NCBI RefSeq assembly: GCF_014219065.1
Contig: NZ_JACLGO010000005.1
Coordinates: 62,001 to 126,000 of the forward strand
Direction of reading: 5' to 3'
Length of the DNA stretch: 64,000 nucleotides
Origin: Halopseudomonas xiamenensis
Lineage (GTDB): Bacteria; Pseudomonadota; Gammaproteobacteria; Pseudomonadales; Pseudomonadaceae
Each line of letters begins with the position of its first letter. Position 1 is the first letter of the stretch. Shown here piece after piece: positions 1-10,274 of this stretch. A program made the position numbers and the translations under genes. A model generated the notes under the pieces. The model saw only the letters and a program-made list of their open reading frames with translations, made no database searches and was not told the DNA's origin.

Positions 1-147
1 GGCAATCGCATCGGCCACTTCATAGGCTTCTTCCAGCGTATGCGGCGCGATGCTGGCAAATGACTGCTGCAGATCCCAGGGGCAGCCATGCTCGGGATCA
101 CGCAGGCGCTCCATCAGGTACAGCAGATCCTCCAACTGGTAGCTCAC
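1..147 (-). CDS. mazG: MazG nucleoside triphosphate pyrophosphohydrolase, N-terminal part
   Basis: Only the first 49 codons lie in the window. They read VSYQLEDLLYLMERLRDP, then a GCPWD motif and HTLEEAYEVADAI, the characteristic MazG N-terminus with the EExxE-type metal-binding segment. The family hydrolyses NTPs to NMP and pyrophosphate, and in enterobacteria MazG lowers ppGpp and acts on damaged nucleotides. The GTG start at 147 overlaps the relA stop as GTGA, so translation is probably coupled to relA. The gene runs off the left edge of the window. Confidence 0.9.
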   Translation of the reverse strand, partial: MSYQLEDLLYLMERLRDPEHGCPWDLQQSFASIAPHTLEEAYEVADAIA

Positions 148-2390
148 GCCCGGCGCTCCTGGCGGTTGCGCCGCGCCTCGACCACATTGGGCAACTGGCT
201 GATACGCGCCAGCAACCGACCGAGCAGGTGCAGGTTGGGAATCTCCAAGGTCAGCAGCATGCTGGCGTAGTTGTCATCGCGGTTGGTGCGGGTGCTGGCC
301 TCCAGCACGTTGATCTTCTCGTTGGCCAGCAATTGCGACACATCGCGCAACAGCCCGGCACGGTCGTAGGCCTTGATATAGATCTCCACCGGATAGGTCT
401 GCACCGGCTCACCGCCCCAGCTCACCTCGATCAGCCGCTCGGACTCGCGGTCCTGCAACTGCATGGCGGTGGCGCAGTCGGCACGGTGCACGGTAACCCC
501 GCGGCCGACGGTGATGTAGCCGATGATCGGGTCGCCCGGCACCGGCTGGCAGCAGCCGGCCAGTTGCGTCAGCAGGTTGCCGACGCCCTGGATATGCACG
601 TCGCCGCGGCGCCCGGGCTTGCTCGGCCGGCGCGGGATCAGTTCCAGCTGTTCGCTGTGGCGGTCCGGCTCGACCAGCTGATGGGCCACGTTGACCACAT
701 GCGCCATGCGAATGTCACCGGAACCGACCGCGGCGAACAGGTCTTCCTGGCTGCGGATGCCCAGGCGCTCGATCAGCTTGGCATAGTCGGCGCCATTCAG
801 TGCCATGCGCGTCAGCTCGCGCTCGAGCATGAGTTTGCCGGCCTGCACGTTCTGCTCGCGGTCCTGCTGCTTGAACCAGTGCTGGACCTTGGCCCGCGCC
901 CGCGAGGTATGCAGGTAGCCGAGGTTGGCGTTCAGCCAGTCACGGCTTGGCCCACCGCTCTTGCCGGTGATGATCTCGACCTGCTCGCCGGTCTTCAGCA
1001 CATAGTTCAGCGGCACGATACGACCGTTGACCTTGGCCCCGCGGCAGTGATGACCAACCTCGGTATGGATGCGATAGGCGAAGTCCAGCGGGGTGGCGCC
1101 CTTGGGCACATCCAGCACGTGGCCGTCAGGGGTGAACAGGTAGATGCGATCCGGCTCGAAGTCCACCCGCAACTGGTCGGCCAGGCCGCCGATATCGCCC
1201 ATTTCCTCGTGCCACTCCAGAACCTGCCGCAGCCAGGCGATCTTGTCCTCGTAGGCGGTGGAGTTGCTGTCGACGTCGGTGCCCTTGTAGCGCCAGTGCG
1301 CGCACACACCCAGCTCGGCTTCCTCGTGCATGGCGTAGGTGCGGATCTGCACCTCCAGCGCCTTGCCTTCCGGGCCGATCACCGCGGTATGCAGGGAACG
1401 GTAGCCGTTCTCCTTGGGATTGGCGATATAGTCGTCGAACTCGTTGGGTATGTGCCGCCACAGGCTGTGCACTATGCCCAGCGCGGTATAGCAATCACGC
1501 ACCTGCGGCACCAATACCCGCACCGCCCGCACGTCATAGACCTGGTTGAAGTCGATGCCCTTGTTCTGCATCTTGCGCCAGATCGAGTAGATATGCTTGA
1601 CCCGCCCGGAGACGTCGCCGTCGATCGCCGCCTGCTCCAGCTCGTGGCGCAGTTGCGCCATGACCGCCTCGATGTACTCCTGGCGGTCCAGCCGGCGCTC
1701 ATCCAGCAGCTTGGCGATCTGCTTGTACTTGTGCGGTTCAAGATAGCGGAAGGACAGGTCCTCCAGCTCCCACTTGATATGGCCGATACCCAGGCGATGC
1801 GCCAGCGGCGCGTAGATGTCGAACACCTCGCGGGCGACCCGGTAGCGCTTCTCCTCTGGGGCATCCTTGACCGCACGGATGGCACAGGTACGCTCGGCCA
1901 GCTTGATCAGCGCCACACGCACGTCGTCGACCATGGTGACCAGCATCTTGCGCAGGTTTTCCACCTGGGACTGAGTATTGAAGGCGTTGGCCTTGACCGG
2001 GTTCTGCGACACGCTGATCGCCGCCATGCGCTGCACGCCATCGACCAGGGCCGCCACATCCGGCCCCAGGCAACGCTGCACCTCGGCCAGGTCGATCTTG
2101 CGCTCGCGTACCGCGCGATAGATCACCGCCGCGACCAGTGACTCCTGGTCGAGCTTGAGGTCGGCGAGAATCTCGGCCATTTCCAGGCCGGTGAGATAGC
2201 TGCTGGCACCATTGGCCCAGCGATGTTCGGTCTTGCTCGCCGCCTGGTCCAGCTCGCTGGCCCATTCACAGGCCTGCTTCAGTACCTGTGGCTCAGACAG
2301 CGGCACGCGCTGCTGGATGCGCCCGATCCAGGCATCGATATCCACAGTGCCATCCTGATTGACCGGATGTTCTGCTCTGACTTGTACCAT
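144..2390 (-). CDS. relA: RelA, ribosome-dependent (p)ppGpp synthetase
   Basis: This 748-residue protein makes pppGpp/ppGpp from ATP and GTP/GDP when uncharged tRNA enters the ribosome. The domain order is an N-terminal pseudo-hydrolase domain, a synthetase domain, TGS (starting DRIYLFTPDGHVLDVPKG), a cysteine-containing zinc-finger region (AGCCQPVPGD) and a C-terminal ACT domain. Near residue 316 the synthetase carries EFDD, the acidic ExDD signature of monofunctional RelA; bifunctional SpoT/Rel enzymes have RxKD. The HD motif needed for ppGpp hydrolysis is absent in the N-terminal domain (AVIYRAVRE at that place). The ATG overlaps the rlmD stop as TAATG and the 3' end overlaps mazG, giving an rlmD-relA-mazG unit. 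Confidence 0.97.
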   Translation of the reverse strand: MVQVRAEHPVNQDGTVDIDAWIGRIQQRVPLSEPQVLKQACEWASELDQAASKTEHRWANGASSYLTGLEMAEILADLKLDQESLVAAVIYRAVRERKIDLAEVQRCLGPDVAALVDGVQRMAAISVSQNPVKANAFNTQSQVENLRKMLVTMVDDVRVALIKLAERTCAIRAVKDAPEEKRYRVAREVFDIYAPLAHRLGIGHIKWELEDLSFRYLEPHKYKQIAKLLDERRLDRQEYIEAVMAQLRHELEQAAIDGDVSGRVKHIYSIWRKMQNKGIDFNQVYDVRAVRVLVPQVRDCYTALGIVHSLWRHIPNEFDDYIANPKENGYRSLHTAVIGPEGKALEVQIRTYAMHEEAELGVCAHWRYKGTDVDSNSTAYEDKIAWLRQVLEWHEEMGDIGGLADQLRVDFEPDRIYLFTPDGHVLDVPKGATPLDFAYRIHTEVGHHCRGAKVNGRIVPLNYVLKTGEQVEIITGKSGGPSRDWLNANLGYLHTSRARAKVQHWFKQQDREQNVQAGKLMLERELTRMALNGADYAKLIERLGIRSQEDLFAAVGSGDIRMAHVVNVAHQLVEPDRHSEQLELIPRRPSKPGRRGDVHIQGVGNLLTQLAGCCQPVPGDPIIGYITVGRGVTVHRADCATAMQLQDRESERLIEVSWGGEPVQTYPVEIYIKAYDRAGLLRDVSQLLANEKINVLEASTRTNRDDNYASMLLTLEIPNLHLLGRLLARISQLPNVVEARRNRQERRA

Positions 2391-3742
2391 TACCTTTTGT
2401 CCTTGCCCGACACGAACAGTGCCATGGCTTCCACATGCGCAGTCTGGGGGAACATGTCCATAATGCCCAGCTGCACCAACCGGTAACCCGCTGCCGCGAG
2501 AATGCCCGCATCGCGGGCCAAGGTGGCGGGATTGCAGGATACGTAGAGTATCCGCTGCAATCCGTTACGCGCCAACGTGGCAACGAGTTCCGCGGCCCCA
2601 TCCCTCGGAGGATCCAGTAGAGCAGCCTGAAACCCGGCCTGCAGCCAGTCTGTTTCAAGGCTGTTCGACAAGTCCGCCTGAAAAAAGTGCACATTCTCAA
2701 GCCCATTCAGCGAGGCGTTGCCGGTGGCCCTCTCGACCATCTCGGCGCTGCCCTCGACGCCGGTCACCAACGCCCCGGCCTGGGCCAGCGGCAGGGCGAA
2801 ATTGCCCACTCCGCAAAACAGATCCAGTACCCGTTCACCCGGCTGTACCGCCAGCCAGGCCAGCGCCTGGTTGACCATCTGCTGGTTGATGCCGGCATTC
2901 ACCTGGGTGAAGTCGCCGGCAGCGAAACGAAACTCCAGCTGCTGGTCGGGCAAAAGGTACGCCGGAGACCCGCCGCCATCCGAGATACGCGACACCGATT
3001 CCGCATCGGACTGCAGATAGCAGGCCATGTCGTGACGCGCCGCCAGCGCCAGCAGCCGCTGCGTATCGGCCGGCGGCAACGGCTGCAGGTGGCGCACCAG
3101 CATGCCCGGGCAGGCTCCGCCGATCAGTTCGACATGCCCCAGCCCGGCGCGTGCCTCCAGTTGCTGCAATACCTCCGGCAGCTCCTGCAGCAGGCTTTCG
3201 AGCACCGGCGTCAGTATCGGACACTGGCTGACCTCCACCAGTTCACTGCTGGCCCGCTGCCGGTAGCCGACCACCAGCCGCCTGGCCTGGACATCCCAGC
3301 GCATGGACAGCCGGGTACGTTGCCGATAACCATACTCGGGGCCGATCAGCGGCGGCATCCACTGCTGCGGCTGCAGGCCGGCGAAGTGCTGCAACTGCTG
3401 CGCCAGCGCCTGCTGCTTGATCTGCAGCTGGGTCTGCCGGGGCATGTGCTGCAGGCTGCAACCACCGCACAGCTCGGTATGCCGGCAGGCTGGCTCGCGG
3501 CGTTCGGCACTGGCCTGCAGCAATCGCTCCAGGCGCGCCTCGATCAGTTTGCTGCGCGCCCGTACCACCCGCGCAGTGACCTGCTCGCCGGGCAGGCCGC
3601 CTTCGACGAACACCGTACGCCCCTGCCAGCGACCAATGCCCCGACCATCGTGGGTCAGTCGTTCCAGCGCCAGTTCGATACGTTGGCCCACGGCGGCAGG
3701 CGCATCCGGTGTGCGCCGCGGTTTTCCACGCCCCCTGTTCAT
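2390..3742 (-). CDS. rlmD: RlmD, 23S rRNA (uracil-1939-C5)-methyltransferase
   Basis: A 450-residue SAM-dependent RNA methyltransferase (RumA/RlmD family) that forms m5U1939 in 23S rRNA. An N-terminal TRAM domain (RIELALERLTHDGRGIGRW) is followed by the iron-sulfur cysteine cluster CRHTELCGGCSLQH. The SAM-binding loop is DLFCGVGNFALPLA and the catalytic cysteine lies in YVSCNPATLARD near the C-terminus. The length matches the family (about 430-450). The start overlaps the cysM stop as ATGA, and the stop overlaps the relA start, so cysM-rlmD-relA-mazG look translationally coupled. Confidence 0.96.
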   Translation of the reverse strand: MNRGRGKPRRTPDAPAAVGQRIELALERLTHDGRGIGRWQGRTVFVEGGLPGEQVTARVVRARSKLIEARLERLLQASAERREPACRHTELCGGCSLQHMPRQTQLQIKQQALAQQLQHFAGLQPQQWMPPLIGPEYGYRQRTRLSMRWDVQARRLVVGYRQRASSELVEVSQCPILTPVLESLLQELPEVLQQLEARAGLGHVELIGGACPGMLVRHLQPLPPADTQRLLALAARHDMACYLQSDAESVSRISDGGGSPAYLLPDQQLEFRFAAGDFTQVNAGINQQMVNQALAWLAVQPGERVLDLFCGVGNFALPLAQAGALVTGVEGSAEMVERATGNASLNGLENVHFFQADLSNSLETDWLQAGFQAALLDPPRDGAAELVATLARNGLQRILYVSCNPATLARDAGILAAAGYRLVQLGIMDMFPQTAHVEAMALFVSGKDKR

Positions 3743-4641
3743 GGTTGGGCGTCGAACACTCCGGTGGACAGGTAACGGTCCCCCCGGTCGCAGATGATCA
3801 CCACGATGATCGCATCGCGTACCTGGGCATTCAGGCGCAGCGCCGCAGCCACCGCACCGCCGGAGGATACACCGCAGAAAATGCCTTCTTCACGGGCCAG
3901 CCGACGCATGGTGATTTCCGCTTCCTGCTGACTCATGTCCACCACCTGGTCGACCCGTGCATCATCATAGATGCTCGGCAGATACTCCTGCGGCCAGCGG
4001 CGTATCCCGGGGATCGCCGCGCCTTCGGTCGGCTGCAGACCGATGATCTGCACCTCGGGGTTCTGCTCCTTCAGGTAACGTGACACTCCCATGATGGTGC
4101 CGGTGGTGCCCATGGAGCTGACGAAATGGGTCACCCGGCCACCGGTATCGCGCCAGATTTCCGGGCCGGTGCCGCGGTAATGGGCCTCGGGATTGTCCAT
4201 GTTGCCGAACTGGTCCAGCACCTTGCCCTTGCCTTCGCGCTGCATCTGCGCGGCCAGGTCGCGGGCACCCTCCATGCCCTGCTCCTTGCTCACCAGGATC
4301 AGTTCGGCGCCATAGGCCGACATCGCCCACTTGCGCTCGTCACTGGAGTTCTCCGGCATGATCAGCACCATGCGGTAGCCCATGATCGCCGCCGCCATCG
4401 CCAGGGCGATGCCGGTATTGCCGGACGTGGCCTCGATCAGTGTGTCACCGGGCTTGATCGCACCGCGCTGCTCGGCCAGCTGGATCATCGACAGCGCCGG
4501 GCGATCCTTGACCGAACCGGCCGGGTTGTTGCCTTCCAGTTTCAGCAGGATGGTGTTGCCGGTATCGCCGGTCATGCGCTGCAGGCGAACCAGGGGCGTA
4601 TTGCCTATGCAGTCGGCAATGGTGGGAAACTCGCTATTCAT
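3739..4641 (-). CDS. cysM: CysM, O-acetylserine sulfhydrylase B
   Basis: A 300-residue PLP enzyme that makes cysteine, or S-sulfocysteine from thiosulfate, using O-acetylserine. The PLP lysine is K45 in NPAGSVKDRP and the phosphate/substrate loop is EATSGNTGIA. The CysM-type C-terminus (GIFCGVSSGGAVAAAL) and the short length separate it from CysK, which is about 320 residues. It is divergent from gacS across an 88-bp gap and is the first gene of the cysM-rlmD-relA-mazG run. Confidence 0.96.
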   Translation of the reverse strand: MNSEFPTIADCIGNTPLVRLQRMTGDTGNTILLKLEGNNPAGSVKDRPALSMIQLAEQRGAIKPGDTLIEATSGNTGIALAMAAAIMGYRMVLIMPENSSDERKWAMSAYGAELILVSKEQGMEGARDLAAQMQREGKGKVLDQFGNMDNPEAHYRGTGPEIWRDTGGRVTHFVSSMGTTGTIMGVSRYLKEQNPEVQIIGLQPTEGAAIPGIRRWPQEYLPSIYDDARVDQVVDMSQQEAEITMRRLAREEGIFCGVSSGGAVAAALRLNAQVRDAIIVVIICDRGDRYLSTGVFDAQP

Positions 4642-4729
4642 CGTTCATCCTTCGGGTGGAACAGATCAGCCATGGCGCCAGCTGTGCTTTTTGATCAATC
4701 GGCCTATGATAACGGCAACAGGGAAAGGG

Positions 4730-7546
4730 ATGCACATATTGAACAAGTTAGGTATCAAGGCCCGTCTGCTGCTGATGACCCTGCTGCCCACCGGCCTGAT
4801 GGCACTGGCCATCGGCGGCTATTTCAGCTGGCAGCAATTGCGCGAGGTCGAGCAGCAGTTGTTGCAACGCGGTCTGATGACCGTCGAATACCTGCAGCGG
4901 CCCGCCGCCAGCGCCCTGCTGGACGGCGAGGTGGAGCGCTTCGGGCCCATGCTCGGCGCCGCACTCAACCATACCGATGTACGCGCGCTGACACTGTATG
5001 ACACCGATATGCGGCAGCTCGCACACCACGGCCCACTGATGTATCCGGGCGGCACACCGCTGAGCGGTATCGACCTGACCGCCGGCACCGGCCTGCAGAT
5101 CCAGCGTGGCGAGCATAGCAGTCGATTCCTCATGCCGCTGCTGGCCAGCGCCGATCTGCCCCGGCGCGAGGCACACCCGCAGATCGAGGCCGACAGCCTG
5201 CTCGGCTGGCTGGAAGTCGAACTGAGCCACGGCAACATGTTGCTGCGCCAGTATCAGAGCCTGCTCGCCACCCTGGTCACCATCATCCTCGGCTTGGCCC
5301 TGACCGCGCTGGTGGTCGGACTCATGGGCCGCCGTATCACCGAGCCGGTGCTGCGCATCAATGCCGCCATCGCCAGGATCAGCCAGGGCCATTTCGATGT
5401 CCGCCTGAACGAACAGGGCAGCCGCGAGCTGGATGACCTGGCAAGCGGCATCAACACCATGGCGCAGACCATGCAGAGCGCCCAGGGCGAGCTGCAGCAG
5501 AACATCGACCAGGCCACCGAGGACCTGCGCCAGACCCTGGAAACCATCGAGATCCAGAACATCGAGCTGGACCTGGCGCGCAAGACCGCCCAGGAGGCCA
5601 GCCGCATCAAGTCCGAGTTCCTGGCCAACATGAGCCATGAGCTGCGCACACCGCTGAACAGTATCCTCGGCTTCGGCAGCCTGCTGCAGCGCAGCGAACT
5701 GAGCGGCCGCCAGCAGGAGTACCTGTCGACCATCGAGCGCTCGGCCGACAGCCTGCTGGCGATCATCAACGAGATTCTCGACTTCTCCAAGATCGAGGCC
5801 GGCAAGCTGATCCTGGAGAACCTGTCGTTCAACCTGCGCGACCTGATCGACGAGACCCTGACCATGCTCGCGCCCAGCGCCCACGACAAGGGCCTGGAGC
5901 TGGTCAGCATCATCTACCGGGACACCCCGCTGGGCCTGAGCGGCGACCCGATGCGGCTCAAGCAGATCCTCGCCAACCTGATCAGCAACGCGATCAAGTT
6001 CACCCACGAAGGCTCGGTCAGCGTGCGGGTCATGGCCGAACAGCAGGACGCCAACCAGGTGCTGCTGCGCATCAGCGTCAACGACACCGGTGTCGGCCTG
6101 TCGCCAACCCAGCAGAAGTCACTGTTCAAGGCATTCAGCCAGGCCGACAACTCGATCTCACGGCAGACCGGTGGCACCGGCCTGGGACTGGTCATTTCCA
6201 AGCGCCTGGTCGAACAGATGCAGGGCGAGATCGGCCTGCGCAGCCAGCCGGGGGAAGGATCGGAGTTCTGGCTGACCCTGCGCCTCGGGCTATCGCCGCA
6301 TGGCGAAGACGACCTGCCGGAACGGCCACTGCTGGGCATGCGCGCCGCGCTGGTCGAGCCACAACTGCTGAGCCGACAGATGCTGCTGCACAGCCTGGAG
6401 GACATCGGCCTGTCGGTCCGGGTGTTCGACAGCCCGCAGGAGCTGCATGAGGCGCTGACCTCGCCCACCAACCGCGATGACTCGCTGCAGCTGGCGCTGA
6501 TCAGCATGCGGCATACGGGTACGCCGCCGGGCGAGACCCTGGAGATGGTCCGCCAGTGGTCGGAACTGAACATCTGCAAGAGCATAGTGCTGACCGACAC
6601 CACCGAACATTATCCGCTGCTCGATCAGCTACCGCGCTCGCTGTGCCAGGCGCTGTCCAAACCGGTCTACACCCGCAAGCTGTATCGGGCAGCAATGCAC
6701 CTGCTGGGCAACGATCCGCTGACGGCGCGGGCGCCTGTTCCGCGCCAACCGCGGCTGCCACGGGTACTCTGCGTCGATGACCAACCGGCCAACCTCAAAT
6801 TGCTGGAAGCCTTCCTCGGCGATATCGGCGCGACCCCGCTGCTCGCCGGCAGCGGCGAGGAAGCCCTGGAGCTGCTCACCGAGCAAAGCGTCGACCTGAT
6901 CTTCATGGATGTGCAGATGCCGGGCCTGGATGGTCGCCAGACCACCGCCGAACTGCGCCTGCGCGAGGAGCTTGCCGGTTTCGATCCGGTGCCGATCATC
7001 GCCTTGACCGCCCATGCGCTGACCAGCGAACGACGCCAGTTGCTGCAGTGCGGCATGAACGACTACCTGACCAAACCGATCACCGCCGAACAGCTGCGCC
7101 ACAGCCTGAACAAGTGGACCGGCCTGGGCGCCGGCATGCCGCTGCCGGCAGCGGCCGCAACTACTGCGCCTGCCTGCCCGCCGACAAACACGACCGAGCC
7201 ACCTGCGCTGGCACAGGACACCGACCTGCAGGTAATCGATCTCGAAGAAGGATTGCGTCTGGCCGCCGGCAAGGCGGACCTGGCCAGCGACATGCTGAAA
7301 ATGCTGCTCGACGGCCTGCCCGAAGACAGCCGCCATATCAGCGCCGCCCTGGCGCGGGGCGACCGGGAAACGCTGCTGGAGATCATTCACAAGCTGCATG
7401 GCGCCAGCCGCTACTGCGGCGTGCCGCAATTGCGCGCCCGTTGCCAGACGGCGGAAACCCAGCTGAAGAAGGGCCAGGACAGCCGTGCGGCGGTGGAAGC
7501 GGTGCTGGAGGCTATCGAACGCCTGCGCGGTGCTTCAGTCGCCTGA
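4730..7546 (+). CDS. gacS: GacS/BarA-type hybrid sensor histidine kinase
   Basis: A 938-residue membrane sensor kinase of the Gac/Rsm pathway, whose partner response regulator is GacA. I start it at ATG 4730, preceded by a purine-rich AGGGAAAGGG, because the protein then opens with the GacS-like MHILNKLGIKARLLLMTLLP; the frame is open further upstream but lies over cysM. The order is a TM helix at about 12-32, a periplasmic sensor region, a second TM near 180-200, HAMP, HisKA with H303 in MSHELRTPLNSI, HATPase_c, a receiver with D727 in FMDVQMPGLDG, and a C-terminal HPt with H887 in IIHKLHGAS. All phosphorelay residues are present. The 3' end overlaps convergent acpS by 12 bp. Confidence 0.95.
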   Translation: MHILNKLGIKARLLLMTLLPTGLMALAIGGYFSWQQLREVEQQLLQRGLMTVEYLQRPAASALLDGEVERFGPMLGAALNHTDVRALTLYDTDMRQLAHHGPLMYPGGTPLSGIDLTAGTGLQIQRGEHSSRFLMPLLASADLPRREAHPQIEADSLLGWLEVELSHGNMLLRQYQSLLATLVTIILGLALTALVVGLMGRRITEPVLRINAAIARISQGHFDVRLNEQGSRELDDLASGINTMAQTMQSAQGELQQNIDQATEDLRQTLETIEIQNIELDLARKTAQEASRIKSEFLANMSHELRTPLNSILGFGSLLQRSELSGRQQEYLSTIERSADSLLAIINEILDFSKIEAGKLILENLSFNLRDLIDETLTMLAPSAHDKGLELVSIIYRDTPLGLSGDPMRLKQILANLISNAIKFTHEGSVSVRVMAEQQDANQVLLRISVNDTGVGLSPTQQKSLFKAFSQADNSISRQTGGTGLGLVISKRLVEQMQGEIGLRSQPGEGSEFWLTLRLGLSPHGEDDLPERPLLGMRAALVEPQLLSRQMLLHSLEDIGLSVRVFDSPQELHEALTSPTNRDDSLQLALISMRHTGTPPGETLEMVRQWSELNICKSIVLTDTTEHYPLLDQLPRSLCQALSKPVYTRKLYRAAMHLLGNDPLTARAPVPRQPRLPRVLCVDDQPANLKLLEAFLGDIGATPLLAGSGEEALELLTEQSVDLIFMDVQMPGLDGRQTTAELRLREELAGFDPVPIIALTAHALTSERRQLLQCGMNDYLTKPITAEQLRHSLNKWTGLGAGMPLPAAAATTAPACPPTNTTEPPALAQDTDLQVIDLEEGLRLAAGKADLASDMLKMLLDGLPEDSRHISAALARGDRETLLEIIHKLHGASRYCGVPQLRARCQTAETQLKKGQDSRAAVEAVLEAIERLRGASVA

Positions 7547-7915
7547 CCAGACGGCGAAGGCCAGCGCCTGCTCGCGCTCGTCGCTGAGTGACAGCAGCAT
7601 GCGACCGCCACCACCCTGCTGCAGCCGCTGCAGGGCCACCCCGCTGAGTATCACCTGTGGCGCACCCTGGGCATCATTGTCGATCTGCATGTGCTGCCAG
7701 GACATGCCCTTGGCCAGCCCGGTGCCCAACGCCTTGAGAATGGCTTCCTTGGCGGCGTAGCGCTTGGCCAGATAGCGCGCCGGCTGGGAATGGCTGAGAA
7801 AGCGCTGCAGCTCGGCCGGGGTGAGGATGCGCCGGGCGAAACGCTCGCCCTGGCGCCCCAGCACCGCCTGGATGCGGCTGACCAGTACCATGTCGGTGCC
7901 GATACCGATGATCAT
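7535..7915 (-). CDS. acpS: AcpS, holo-[acyl-carrier-protein] synthase
   Basis: A 126-residue enzyme that transfers phosphopantetheine from CoA to apo-ACP. It has the N-terminal [12 protein letters not shown] signature with the Mg-binding aspartate and the second motif [16 protein letters not shown]. Its start overlaps the pdxJ stop as ATGA. It is the last gene of the leftward rnc-era-recO-pdxJ-acpS run and converges on gacS with a 12-bp overlap, so the two transcripts are antisense over their ends. Confidence 0.96.
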   Translation of the reverse strand: MIIGIGTDMVLVSRIQAVLGRQGERFARRILTPAELQRFLSHSQPARYLAKRYAAKEAILKALGTGLAKGMSWQHMQIDNDAQGAPQVILSGVALQRLQQGGGGRMLLSLSDEREQALAFAVWSGD

Positions 7916-8661
7916 CGGGGCGTTTCTGCCGCCATGATCAGCGCGCGCATCTCGTTCACCGCGCCCGCCAACCCGGAGAACAGCGCACGGGCGATGATCG
8001 CATGGCCGATGTTCAGCTCGTTGATGCCGGCAATCGCTGCGATCGGCTCGACGTTGTGGTAATGCAGGCCATGCCCGGCGTTGACCACCAGGCCCAGCTT
8101 GCGGGCATAGGCCACGCCCTCACGGATACGCTGCAGTTCCTTCTCCTGCTGCTCACCGCTTGTCTCGGCGTAATGTCCGGTATGCAGTTCGATCACCGGC
8201 GCGCCGGCATCCCGTGCGGCCTCGATCTGTCGCGGATCGGCATCGATGAACAGCGACACCTCGCAGCCATGGCCGGCCAGTTGCTCGACCGCCTGCTGGA
8301 CCCGCGCCAGGTTGCCCGCCACGTCCAGGCCGCCCTCGGTGGTCAGTTCCTCGCGCCGCTCCGGTACCAGGCAGACATGCGCCGGGCGGATTTCCGCGGC
8401 GAAGGCCAGCATTTCCTCGGTGACCGCCATTTCCAGGTTCATGCGGGTCTGCAGCACCTCGGCCAGCAGCCGCACGTCACGATCCTGAATATGCCGGCGG
8501 TCCTCGCGCAGATGCACGGTGATGCCGTCGGCCCCGGCCTGCTCCGCCTCGATGGCCGCCTGGATCGGGTCTGGATAACGGGTGCCACGGGCCTGGCGCA
8601 GGGTCGCCACATGATCGATATTCACACCAAGCAGTACGCGCTGCGGTTGAGTCACTGTCAC
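7912..8661 (-). CDS. pdxJ: PdxJ, pyridoxine 5'-phosphate synthase
   Basis: A 249-residue TIM-barrel enzyme that condenses 1-deoxyxylulose 5-phosphate with 3-hydroxy-1-aminoacetone phosphate in the DXP-dependent vitamin B6 pathway. Signature stretches are [32 protein letters not shown] and [11 protein letters not shown]. The length matches the family. It overlaps recO upstream and acpS downstream by 4 bp each, giving a tightly coupled recO-pdxJ-acpS order. Confidence 0.97.
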   Translation of the reverse strand: MTVTQPQRVLLGVNIDHVATLRQARGTRYPDPIQAAIEAEQAGADGITVHLREDRRHIQDRDVRLLAEVLQTRMNLEMAVTEEMLAFAAEIRPAHVCLVPERREELTTEGGLDVAGNLARVQQAVEQLAGHGCEVSLFIDADPRQIEAARDAGAPVIELHTGHYAETSGEQQEKELQRIREGVAYARKLGLVVNAGHGLHYHNVEPIAAIAGINELNIGHAIIARALFSGLAGAVNEMRALIMAAETPR

Positions 8662-9371
8662 TCTCCTTTTCTGAAATCGGCCTGCCGGGCGAACAATTGC
8701 CGGCTGACCAGCGGGCGGTCGCCCAAATGGATACCCAGCGCCTGGCGCATCAGGCTCTTGGCGGCGCGCAGCGTAGCCGCCGCGCTCCAGTCATCGGCGG
8801 CCATGGCCAGCAGGGCGCTGCCGGGCAGCCCGGCATCGACCAGCAGCGGATCGTGCAGCACCTGCAGGCCATCGGCGGCATGCCAGAGATAACGCTGCTG
8901 CGCACTGACCGGCTGGCCGCTGGCATCCCTGGTCAGACTGAAACCATAGCCCAGGATGTCCAGTAGCTGCCATTCGAAACGGCGCAGCACCGGCTCCACC
9001 GCCGCGCCTGCAGCCAGTTGCTCCAGCGCCTGCTGGTAAGCGGCGAACAATAATGGTTGGGGATCACCGCTGGCCAACAGGCGCACCAGCAATTCGTTGA
9101 GATACAGGCCGCTGAACAGCGTCTGGCCCTGCAACAGGGCAAAGCTGCCGGCGACCTCGGCCTGGGTCAGGGTCTTCAGCTCGCCGCGCCCAGCCAGGCC
9201 TACCAGCATGGGTACGAAAGGTTGCGGTGCCAGCTTGCGCCGCTGGCCACGGGCACCGCGCCAGACCACCCGCTGCAGCCCCTGGTGCAGGGTCAGCAGG
9301 TCGACCAGCGCGCTGCTGTCGCGGTAGGGCCGACTGTGCAGTACATAGGCCGGACTCAGCGAAGGCTGCAT
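8658..9371 (-). CDS. recO: RecO, DNA repair mediator
   Basis: A 237-residue RecO protein, which with RecR loads RecA onto SSB-coated single-stranded DNA in RecFOR gap repair. The N-terminal OB-fold begins [20 protein letters not shown] and is followed by the helical C-terminal domain. I see no clear zinc-binding CxxC cluster, as is usual for gammaproteobacterial RecO. It lies 3 bp downstream of era and overlaps pdxJ as ATGA. Confidence 0.93.
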   Translation of the reverse strand: MQPSLSPAYVLHSRPYRDSSALVDLLTLHQGLQRVVWRGARGQRRKLAPQPFVPMLVGLAGRGELKTLTQAEVAGSFALLQGQTLFSGLYLNELLVRLLASGDPQPLLFAAYQQALEQLAAGAAVEPVLRRFEWQLLDILGYGFSLTRDASGQPVSAQQRYLWHAADGLQVLHDPLLVDAGLPGSALLAMAADDWSAAATLRAAKSLMRQALGIHLGDRPLVSRQLFARQADFRKGE

Positions 9372-9374
9372 GGA

Positions 9375-10274
9375 TCAGTCGAAACGATAACCCAGCGAAT
9401 TCAACGCACGCTCGTCATCGGACCAGCCGCGCCGGACCTTGACCCAGAGGTTGAGCATGATCTTGCTGCCGAACAGTTTCTGCATGTCCATCCGCGCTTC
9501 CTGGCCAATCTTCTTCATCCGCGCCCCGCCATCACCGATGATGATCTTCTTCTGCCCCTCGCGCTCGACCAGGATCAGGGCGTGGATGTGCAACACCTTG
9601 CCTTCCTGTTTGAACTGCTCGATCTCAACCGCGACCTGGTAGGGAATTTCCGCGCCCAGCTGGCGCATGACCTTCTCGCGTACCAGTTCGGCCGCCAGAA
9701 AGCGCGAGCTGCGATCGGTCAACTGGTCTTCCGGATAGAAATGCTCGCCTTCGGGCAGCAGGCTGCCGATCAGCTGTTGCAGCCTATCGATATTGCGCCC
9801 GTGCAGCGCCGACACCGGCACCACCTCGGCGTTGGGCAACTGTTTGGTCAACCACTCCAGATGCGGAAGCATGTCCTTCTTGTCATCCAGGCGGTCGACC
9901 TTGTTGACCACCACCACTACCGGGCACTGCAGGTGGCGCACCTTGTTCCAGACCAGCTCGTCCTCATCGGTCCAGCGCGTGCGATCGACCACGAACAGCA
10001 CCACGTCCACCTCGCGCAGTACCTGCGAGGCGCTCTTGTTCATGAAGCGGTTCAGTGCCTTGTCATTGTCCTTGTGCAGGCCGGGGGTATCCACATAGAT
10101 GGCCTGCACATTGTCCTCGGTCTTGATGCCGAGCAGGGTGTGACGGGTGGTCTGCGGCTTGCGCGAGGTGATCGCCAGCTTCTGCCCGAGGATATGGTTG
10201 AGCAGGGTCGACTTGCCGACGTTGGGACGGCCAACCAGGGCGACATAGCCGCAGCGCGGTGCTGTATCAGTCAT
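9375..10274 (-). CDS. era: Era GTPase, 30S ribosome assembly
   Basis: A 299-residue GTPase that binds 16S rRNA near its 3' end during 30S maturation. The G1 motif is GRPNVGKST, with DTPG (G3) and NKVD (G4) following; the C-terminal KH domain contains the [13 protein letters not shown] loop. The start overlaps the rnc stop by 8 bp, the usual rnc-era arrangement linking rRNA processing and assembly. Confidence 0.97.
   Translation of the reverse strand: MTDTAPRCGYVALVGRPNVGKSTLLNHILGQKLAITSRKPQTTRHTLLGIKTEDNVQAIYVDTPGLHKDNDKALNRFMNKSASQVLREVDVVLFVVDRTRWTDEDELVWNKVRHLQCPVVVVVNKVDRLDDKKDMLPHLEWLTKQLPNAEVVPVSALHGRNIDRLQQLIGSLLPEGEHFYPEDQLTDRSSRFLAAELVREKVMRQLGAEIPYQVAVEIEQFKQEGKVLHIHALILVEREGQKKIIIGDGGARMKKIGQEARMDMQKLFGSKIMLNLWVKVRRGWSDDERALNSLGYRFD

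Noticed and set aside
60-2141. 693-codon open frame on the plus strand opposite relA
   Set aside because: It is the complement of relA in GC-rich DNA; the translation is low-complexity (many H, Q, L, D) with no family motif.
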